19,489 nucleotides of DNA from Deltaproteobacteria bacterium (GTDB lineage Bacteria > Desulfobacterota > Deferrisomatia > Deferrisomatales > Deferrisomataceae): assembly GCA_013152215.1 (NCBI GenBank), contig JAADGT010000275.1, forward strand, positions 1 to 19,489, written 5' to 3'. A model generated the notes under the pieces. It saw only the letters and a program-made list of their open reading frames with translations. It had not been told where the DNA came from and did no database searches. The stretch's first letter is position 1; each line of letters starts with the position of its first letter. Position numbers and translations under genes: made by a program. This document shows positions 1-4,765 of this stretch, piece by piece.

Positions 1-84
1 GGTCAGGAACGACCCCCCGCCCGCGATCACGTTCAAGGCCCCGGCCACCAGCCCCACCGCGAACAAGAGCACGTAGTCCGTCAC
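1..84 (-). CDS. TauE/SafE (TSUP) family membrane exporter, N-terminal fragment
   Basis: Only the first 28 codons are inside the window; the rest lies beyond the left edge. From a GTG start at 84 the frame reads a hydrophobic helix ending in G-L-V-A-G-A-L-N-V-I-A-G-G-G-S-F-L-T. The combination of GxxAGxxNxxAGGGSFLT in the first membrane segment is typical of the TSUP family, whose members move sulfite, sulfonates or related organic anions across the inner membrane. The substrate cannot be told from this piece. The GTG is preceded by an AAGGGAG ribosome binding site about 9 bases away. An iterated octamer repeat lies just upstream at 119-150. The family call is fairly safe; the exact start is less so because other GTG/TTG codons follow closely. 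Confidence 0.72.
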   Translation of the reverse strand, partial: MTDYVLLFAVGLVAGALNVIAGGGSFLT

Positions 85-118
85 CCGCTCGTCTCCCTTC
101 TTTCCGGTGGCTTCCGCT

Positions 119-150
119 GGGACGCTGGGAGGCCGGGACGCTAGGAGGCT
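119..150. repeat. Four iterated 8-base units
   Basis: The 32 bases split cleanly into four octamers: gggacgct, gggaggcc, gggacgct, aggaggct. Units 1 and 3 are identical and units 2 and 4 differ at two positions, so it is also a 16-base tandem repeat with 14 of 16 matches. It sits directly upstream of the left-edge exporter gene's ribosome binding site. Confidence 0.7.
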
Positions 151-262
151 TGAAAACCTTCTGGATTTCCAAGCGTTCTAGGCATCGCCACGCCTCTTTG
201 GCACCACCTCACGCTCCGGGGGAATGGGTTTCAGGGGTCAGGGGACAGATGTCAGTGGACGG

Positions 263-278
263 GTCGTGGTCCCACGAC
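263..278. repeat. Inverted repeat GTCGTGG-TC-CCACGAC
   Basis: Two perfect 7-base arms flank a 2-base centre. The spacing resembles a dimeric repressor operator more than a transcription terminator, since the loop is too small and no T-tract follows. It lies in the gene-free region about 180 bases upstream of the exporter start. No regulator can be assigned. Confidence 0.35.
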
Positions 279-376
279 GTCGCTTTGGCCACAGTGCCTT
301 TGCCCATTTTCTGGCTTCTATCCCCTGAATTCCGGCTCCTGAAGCCCAGGCCCTGCAGCCGGCAGTGGCCCCCGTT

Positions 377-391
377 CGGGCCTTCGGCCCG
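377..391 (-). terminator. Stem-loop downstream of the peroxidase gene
   Basis: CGGGCC-TTC-GGCCCG forms a 6-base-pair GC stem with a 3-base loop about 140 bases past the peroxidase stop codon. There is no T-tract on the minus strand, so it is at best a weak or Rho-assisted terminator. Confidence 0.25.
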
Positions 392-527
392 CTGCCCACC
401 CACCCGGATCACGGGCGGACAGCGGCCGGACGGCCCACAACTTGTTCAGGATGCCTTGGTGGCGGGGTCCCTGGCAAGGCGGTGGATTCGCGAGGGGGTG
501 TCGGGTGCGCCCGCTCCCGTTCGGCCG

Positions 528-1046
528 TCAGCCCACCAGGGCTCGAACGGCGGCCAGGGCCCGATCGTAGTCCGGGTGGGTCCCCACCTCGGGCACGATC
601 TCCACGTACCGGATCACGTCGTCCGGCCCGATCACGAAGATCGACCGCGCCAGGAGCCGCACCTCCTCGATCAGCACCCCGTAGGCCAGACCGAACGAGG
701 CCTCCTTGTAGTCCGACAGCACCCGGATTCGGTCGATCCCGTGGGTGGCACAGAACCGCTTCTGGGCGAACGGCAGGTCCATGGAGATCGTGGCGATCGT
801 CACCCCCGAGGGCAGGGCTGCCGCCTCCTGGTGGAACCGCTTCGTCTGGAGCTCGCACACCGGGGTGTCCAGGCTGGGCACCGCGCTCAACAGCCGCACC
901 CCACCCCCCAGGTCGGCGAGCCCCACCGGCTTCAGGTCGGCGTCCACCACCGTGAACGCCGGCGCCGGGTCGCCGGGTTTGAGCCCGGGGCCCAGCAGGG
1001 TCATCGGGTTTCCCGCCAGGGTCACGATTCCTCTACGTCGGTCCAT
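528..1046 (-). CDS. tpx: Thiol peroxidase (Tpx-type atypical 2-Cys peroxiredoxin)
   Basis: Protein of 172 residues, close to the usual Tpx length. Tpx reduces hydrogen peroxide and alkyl hydroperoxides, with electrons from thioredoxin. The peroxidatic motif P-S-L-D-T-P-V-C-E-L-Q-T-K-R-F is at 57-71, with Thr61 and peroxidatic Cys64. The resolving cysteine is Cys99 in R-F-C-A-T-H-G, and Arg134 in L-L-A-R-S-I-F-V-I completes the usual active site. The N-terminal beta hairpin contains L-A-G-N-P, as in other Tpx proteins. No signal peptide is evident, although E. coli Tpx has been described as periplasmic. The ATG at 1046 is chosen because AGGAGGAA sits 6-7 bases upstream; the frame stays open further upstream but that part does not look like Tpx. 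It is divergent from the transporter at 1292. The family is near certain. Confidence 0.95.
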   Translation of the reverse strand: MDRRRGIVTLAGNPMTLLGPGLKPGDPAPAFTVVDADLKPVGLADLGGGVRLLSAVPSLDTPVCELQTKRFHQEAAALPSGVTIATISMDLPFAQKRFCATHGIDRIRVLSDYKEASFGLAYGVLIEEVRLLARSIFVIGPDDVIRYVEIVPEVGTHPDYDRALAAVRALVG

Positions 1047-1086
1047 GGTCGTTCCTCCTCTACGCGAAGGCCACATACGGCCGAGG

Positions 1087-1114
1087 AGAATACCGGGGCC
1101 GGCGGCATTCGCAA
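1087..1114 (-). promoter_or_regulatory. Possible sigma70-type promoter for tpx
   Basis: On the minus strand TTGCGA (1114-1109) and TATTCT (1092-1087) are separated by 16 bases, each matching four of six consensus positions. This would give a leader of about 35 bases. The spacing is slightly short and the region is GC-rich, so this is only a candidate. Confidence 0.3.
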
Positions 1115-1214
1115 GCGGCCAGGTGGGGCGATGCGGCCACCGCTCTGCCGAGGGTTCGGCGGACCCCAACAAAGGGGTGCCGGGAGGCAGGGGGTGCTCC
1201 TCATGGAGTGGAGT

Positions 1215-1244
1215 TTGACGGAAGAGAATGGGACGGCGTACGCT
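1215..1244 (+). promoter_or_regulatory. Possible sigma70-type promoter for the transporter gene
   Basis: TTGACG at 1215-1220 matches five of six -35 positions and is followed after 18 bases by TACGCT at 1239-1244, which matches three of six -10 positions. The transporter start lies about 48 bases downstream of the -10. Confidence 0.35.
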
Positions 1245-1291
1245 CGGGACGGAATGCACGATCCGGACGGCAGCAACCGTAAAGGGGCCGA

Positions 1292-2362
1292 GTGACAGCC
1301 AAGCAGTGGCTAGGAAGGACCGGCGAGATGCTGGTCCGGGAGTGGGTGGTGGGTGCCGTGGGAGCCGCCCTTGCGGTGACCACCTTGCTCCGGGGACGAC
1401 TCCCTTCGTACGACCTCACCGACTTCGAAGTACTCTACATCATCCTGGTGCTGCTCGTGGTCGTGAAAGGGCTGGAGCGCGCCGACGTCTTTTCCAATGT
1501 GGCGGCCTTTTTGCGGTCAGGTCGGTTGCTGTCGTTCCAGCTGGTGGTGGCCACGGCTCTCCTCTCGATGGCGGTCACCAATGACGTGGCCCTGTTCGTA
1601 GCCGTGCCCGTGACCACCGCCCTCGAGACCGACGGCGGAGATCTGCTCGTCATCCTCGAGACCCTGGCGGCCAACGCGGGATCAGCGCTCAGCCCGATAG
1701 GAAATCCCCAGAACCTGTTCATCTACTGGTTCTACCGTCTCCATGCCCTGGAGTTCGTTCGGGCGATCGCTCCGTTCACCGCCGTATGTTTGGGAGCGAT
1801 CCTCCTGACTTCTCTGGCCATACCTGCGCCTCCTGCGAGCCGGATCCCGACGCGCACCTCTCGGCTCACACCGAGCGGCGGCGCCTATCTCGCCTTCCTG
1901 GCCCTGTTCGCTTTGGCTATTCTAAAGATCGTTCCCCTATGGGTGGGGGCGGCCCCCCTCCTTTACGCCGCCCTGTTCGATCGGGGGACGCTTCGGGTCG
2001 ACTACGCGCTGCTCCTCATTTTCGCCTGCATCTTCGGGCTCACCGACAACGTGCTGGCGCTCGCTCCAACCACCGTAGGGGGTGGGCGCCGGACCTTTTG
2101 GTACGCCGCCTTCGGCAGTCAGGTCCTGAGCAACGTGCCTGCCGCGGTATTCATGGCAGACTTCACCCCCTCGTGGAAACCCCTGCTCTGGGGGGTGAGC
2201 GTGGGAGGGTTCGGGAGCCTCATTGCCTCACTGGCGAACCTGATCGCTTACCGTCTGTATCGGGACCACACCCGCTCGCCTCGGGCGTTCCTGCTTAAGT
2301 TGCACGCCGCAGGCTACCTCGCCTTCGCCGTGGGCTGTGTAGCATACCTGGTGCTCCAGTAG
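1292..2362 (+). CDS. Ion transporter superfamily (SLC13/ArsB/CitMHS-like) membrane permease
   Basis: Protein of 356 residues with roughly nine to ten hydrophobic segments (about 18-34, 45-61, 78-96, 155-178, 198-228, 236-256, 270-290, 297-322, 334-355). Two half-molecule signatures typical of the superfamily are visible. T-N-D-V-A-L-F-V at 96-103 is followed by A-N-A-G-S-A-L-S-P-I-G-N-P-Q-N-L at 127-142. In the second half come S-N-V-P-A-A at 280-285 and G-G-F-G-S-L-I-A-S-L-A-N-L-I-A at 305-319. Such proteins exchange anions or organic acids with sodium or protons; the substrate is unknown. It is shorter than the usual 400-450 residues, the central part being compact. The GTG at 1292 has AAAGGGG just upstream; an ATG at 1328 with GGAAGGA before it is an equally possible start. 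It converges on the chemosensory operon. Confidence 0.85.
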   Translation: MTAKQWLGRTGEMLVREWVVGAVGAALAVTTLLRGRLPSYDLTDFEVLYIILVLLVVVKGLERADVFSNVAAFLRSGRLLSFQLVVATALLSMAVTNDVALFVAVPVTTALETDGGDLLVILETLAANAGSALSPIGNPQNLFIYWFYRLHALEFVRAIAPFTAVCLGAILLTSLAIPAPPASRIPTRTSRLTPSGGAYLAFLALFALAILKIVPLWVGAAPLLYAALFDRGTLRVDYALLLIFACIFGLTDNVLALAPTTVGGGRRTFWYAAFGSQVLSNVPAAVFMADFTPSWKPLLWGVSVGGFGSLIASLANLIAYRLYRDHTRSPRAFLLKLHAAGYLAFAVGCVAYLVLQ

Positions 2363-2520
2363 ACACGGACCGTCCTTCTTTGGCCTGCCCCCTCGGGAGG
2401 CTCACGAAGCCGCGCCGACCCTCCTGCCGAGAGCGGGGAGCATGCCCACCGCGATCCGCACCTGGGTCCAAACGGACCGCGCCGTCTTTGGCAACGCAAC
2501 AACGAGGGATTGTGAGGCTG

Positions 2521-2538
2521 CAGCGTCCGGCGACGCTG
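2521..2538. terminator. Stem-loop between convergent genes
   Basis: CAGCGTC-CGGC-GACGCTG is a perfect 7-base-pair hairpin with a 4-base loop in the 253-base space between the convergent transporter and receptor genes. The place suits a bidirectional terminator, but neither side has a T-tract, so it is a weak call. Confidence 0.3.
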
Positions 2539-2615
2539 ACGCAAGGCGTCCGTGTCCTCGCCTCCGGGGTAAGAGCCCACCCCGCCGGCTGCGATCCCTC
2601 TACCATCCGCGGCCC

Positions 2616-3929
2616 TCAAAACAGCTCGATGCGGGGTCCCTCTTCTTCCACGACGTTTCGCACCGAGCCCTCCGCTTCTTGATGAATGGCGCGCTGCCCG
2701 CGCATGGTATATCCGGCGGCCATCTCGTCCACGTCGAAGACAGGCAGCGGTGCGGGCTCGTCTTTTCGTCCACCCTCAATCAATAGCTGCGAGTGGTGAT
2801 CCATCTTTTCTAGGACCTCCGTCACGTGATCCAACCGCTGGCGGGTGATATCCTGGAACTGGATACTCGCCAGCCCATCCATGATGACTCGGGCGACCTC
2901 GTCGTTGGTCTGCCGGGTCGCATCCAGCACCTCCTGGATCACGGCAGGCACGTCGGCAGAGGCGGCCCCGATCGTGCTCACTGCGGTTCCCACTTCTTCC
3001 AAAATCTGGATCTGCTTTTTCCGGGCGGCGGAATCGAGCTGCCGGGCAAACTTGGCCCGTACCGATTCCACCATCTCTGAAATCCCCCTTTCGATCTGCC
3101 TCGCTGCGTCCGCCGACTTCTGTGACAAAGCTCGAATCTCTGCAGCCACCACCGCGAACCCCTTTCCAGCCTGACCCACCCGGGCGGCCTCGATCGCCGC
3201 GTTCAGGGCGAGCAGGTTCGTCTGGTCCGCGATGTCCTTCACCATGGAGGTGAACGTGCGCAGATCTTCCGCTTCGGCCAGGATCTGCTCGCCCCGCTGC
3301 CATTCCTCCTCCATCTCCTGCTGCCGACCGGCGAGGTACTCCTGCATGCCCCGAAGCACCTCCAGATCTCGTGCACGGTTTTGCCGAACCTGGGCCGACA
3401 AGGACTCGATCTCCTCCATCGCCGTCTGGATCCGAGCCGTCATCTCCCCCACCAGGGCGTCCAGTCGGCGGAACCGGTCCGCGATCTCTTGGGCCGCATC
3501 CTCGGTGATCTCGGTGACTCCCGTCAGCTGGCCCCGAAGGATTCCCCTGGCCCGGGAGTACGCTTTCAGAGCTCCCAGAATGCCGTCGAGCCTCTCCCGC
3601 AGCGACGCCAGCTCTTCTTTCGCCCGGATGTCATCTCTCGATACCTCTGAACCCCGCATCACAGCCGTCAGAAGCACGGCTCCCACTCCCCCGGCCAGGC
3701 CGGCGGTCAGAAACCCCAGCCAGCTCCTGATGGTCCCTGCCGTGGTGGAGCCCCCCAGCTCGGCCCACCCCTGGGCCGCGAGTTCCCCGAGAGACACTGC
3801 GAGAAGCACCAGCCCCATCGCCCATGCCGATCTGCGCCTCACAACGGCATAGGCACGGTGATCCACGCGTTCCATGAGAGCCTCCGGGTCCGGAGTCGAG
3901 AGAAGGCGGGTCCGTCTTTGGACCTTCAC
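2616..3929 (-). CDS. Small membrane chemoreceptor-like protein with CheZ-like phosphatase motif
   Basis: Protein of 437 residues. Two membrane segments (about 34-52 and 69-90) enclose a loop of only some 15 residues, so there is no periplasmic ligand domain. No HAMP domain is evident. A long helical region leads to the receptor signalling hairpin at about 232-273, containing D-I-A-D-Q-T-N-L-L-A-L-N-A-A-I-E-A-A-R, which should contact CheA/CheW. After it, instead of a classical methylation helix, S-I-Q-F-Q-D-I-T-R-Q-R-L (355-366) resembles the CheZ active-site helix, in which E. coli CheZ has D143 and Q147 in D-F-Q-D-L-T-G-Q; here these are Asp360 and Gln364. L-T-G-V-T-E-I-T-E-D-A-A near 135-146 also recalls a CheZ helix. 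The protein ends I-E-L-F. The GTG start overlaps the cheY stop (GTGA); an ATG at 3875 with GGAGG upstream is an alternative. Receptor-like: sure. Phosphatase activity: inference. Confidence 0.85.
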   Translation of the reverse strand: MKVQRRTRLLSTPDPEALMERVDHRAYAVVRRRSAWAMGLVLLAVSLGELAAQGWAELGGSTTAGTIRSWLGFLTAGLAGGVGAVLLTAVMRGSEVSRDDIRAKEELASLRERLDGILGALKAYSRARGILRGQLTGVTEITEDAAQEIADRFRRLDALVGEMTARIQTAMEEIESLSAQVRQNRARDLEVLRGMQEYLAGRQQEMEEEWQRGEQILAEAEDLRTFTSMVKDIADQTNLLALNAAIEAARVGQAGKGFAVVAAEIRALSQKSADAARQIERGISEMVESVRAKFARQLDSAARKKQIQILEEVGTAVSTIGAASADVPAVIQEVLDATRQTNDEVARVIMDGLASIQFQDITRQRLDHVTEVLEKMDHHSQLLIEGGRKDEPAPLPVFDVDEMAAGYTMRGQRAIHQEAEGSVRNVVEEEGPRIELF

Positions 3930-4297
3930 GCGCCGGGAACGACCTGCTTGATCACCTTGAGGAGGTCTGGCGCCGCAACCGGCTTCACCAGCCAGCCGGT
4001 CGCCCCTGCTGACCTCGCCTCTTGGCGCTTCGACTGCTGGGACTCGGTGGTGAGCATCAGAATGGGAGTGAACCGAAGGCCCGGAAGCCTGCGAACCTCA
4101 CGAATCAGGCCGATTCCGTCCATCCCCGGCATGTTCAGGTCGGTGATGATCAGGTTCGGCTTCAGCCCTGACCTTAGCTTCTCCAGAGCCGTCTCCGCGC
4201 TGGATGCTTCCTCGGCCTGGTACCCTGCCTTGGAGAGGATCGAGGTCATGCTCATTCGCAGCGTGCTCGAATCGTCCACCAGCAGGATCGTCTTCAT
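3926..4297 (-). CDS. cheY: CheY-like single-domain response regulator
   Basis: Protein of 123 residues, a stand-alone receiver domain with no output domain. Acidic pair Asp9/Asp10, phosphoacceptor Asp53 in I-I-T-D-L-N-M-P-G-M-D-G, switch Thr83 and Lys105 in L-V-K-P are all present, so it should accept phosphate from CheA. It has its own ribosome binding site (GAGGGGAG) before ATG 4297. It is separated from the STAS-like gene by 225 bases, the largest gap in the block, so it may have an extra promoter. Its stop overlaps the following receptor-like gene in a GTGA, which suggests tight co-translation. That arrangement resembles cheY-cheZ pairs. It is the second CheY of the block; which one is the output and which a phosphate sink cannot be told. 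Confidence 0.93.
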   Translation of the reverse strand: MKTILLVDDSSTLRMSMTSILSKAGYQAEEASSAETALEKLRSGLKPNLIITDLNMPGMDGIGLIREVRRLPGLRFTPILMLTTESQQSKRQEARSAGATGWLVKPVAAPDLLKVIKQVVPGA

Positions 4298-4522
4298 GGT
4301 TACTCCCCTCTCCTCGGCCCCCCTTCCGGGGACCGCACGGTTCACCCTTGGTTCATACCCCCGACGCCTCGATCGCATCCCGCAAAAATCCAGCAATCCA
4401 AAGTTCCTCGGCCGCGCGGGGCAAGCCCGGCGCCCGGCCTCCTGCCCTCGAGCATCTCCCCTTGCCGACCGAACCGCTTGGGCACCGCCACCACCAATCA
4501 AGACGATCCGAGGCAGCCACCC

Positions 4523-4765
4523 TCACCGCGCGGGGGCCAGCGCACTCTCCACCCATCCCCTCAGATCCAGGTCCTCCGGCCATACAGACACGGGAGCCCC
4601 GGTGGCCATCAACACCTGAAGCACCGCCGCGTGTAGATGTTCGCACCCTTTCAGGTTCACCTTCGCTTTGGGATGCTCCTGCAGCCAGCCCAGGAGCGAC
4701 TCGGCCTCCTCGACGGCACACACCCCCTCCAGCACAGCAACCTTTTTTTTGTACCTCACAGGCAT
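4523..4765 (-). CDS. STAS-domain-like protein lacking the phosphorylatable serine
   Basis: Protein of 80 residues resembling a minimal STAS domain (anti-sigma-factor antagonist fold). The segment V-N-L-K-G-C-E-H-L-H-A-A-V-L-Q-V-L at 36-52 aligns with the usual pattern of hydrophobic-D-L-S-G-x-x-x-I-D-S-S-G-L. The Asp-Ser pair is replaced by His45-Ala46, so phosphorylation of the SpoIIAA type is not possible. It starts at ATG 4765, overlapping the CheA stop by 10 bases, with GAGGGAG upstream. Position after cheA suggests a scaffold or adaptor role in the chemosensory complex; this is inference. Codons 6-8 (Lys-Lys-Lys) lie in a run of eight A, unusual for this GC-rich DNA. The fold call is moderate because the protein is so short. 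Confidence 0.72.
   Translation of the reverse strand: MPVRYKKKVAVLEGVCAVEEAESLLGWLQEHPKAKVNLKGCEHLHAAVLQVLMATGAPVSVWPEDLDLRGWVESALAPAR

Larger units (their letters stand above)
85..527. other. Gene-free region between exporter fragment and thiol peroxidase
   Basis: I see no convincing gene here: the open frames crossing it have arginine/proline-rich composition, lack good ribosome binding sites and are shadows. It holds an iterated octamer repeat (119-150), a 7-base inverted repeat with a 2-base centre (263-278), copies of CAGGGG in both orientations around 230-329, and a GC stem-loop (377-391) downstream of the peroxidase stop. The promoter of the left-edge exporter should lie in the left part, but no clear -35/-10 pair stands out. 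Confidence 0.6.

Noticed and set aside
230..329. Inverted TTCAGGGG/CCCCTGAA pair as ends of a small mobile element
   Set aside because: The arms are only 8 bases, with no target-site duplication or transposase; it remains just a note on the gene-free region.
150..1295. Long plus-strand open frame (381 codons) over the thiol peroxidase
   Set aside because: It is antisense to a clear Tpx gene, is rich in Arg/His/Pro/Gly, has no ribosome binding site and no recognisable domain. It is a GC-driven shadow.
4298..4522. N-terminal extension of the second CheY into the 225-base gap
   Set aside because: The frame is open but encodes Arg/Gly-rich text unlike any receiver extension, and ATG 4297 has a proper GAGGGGAG site.
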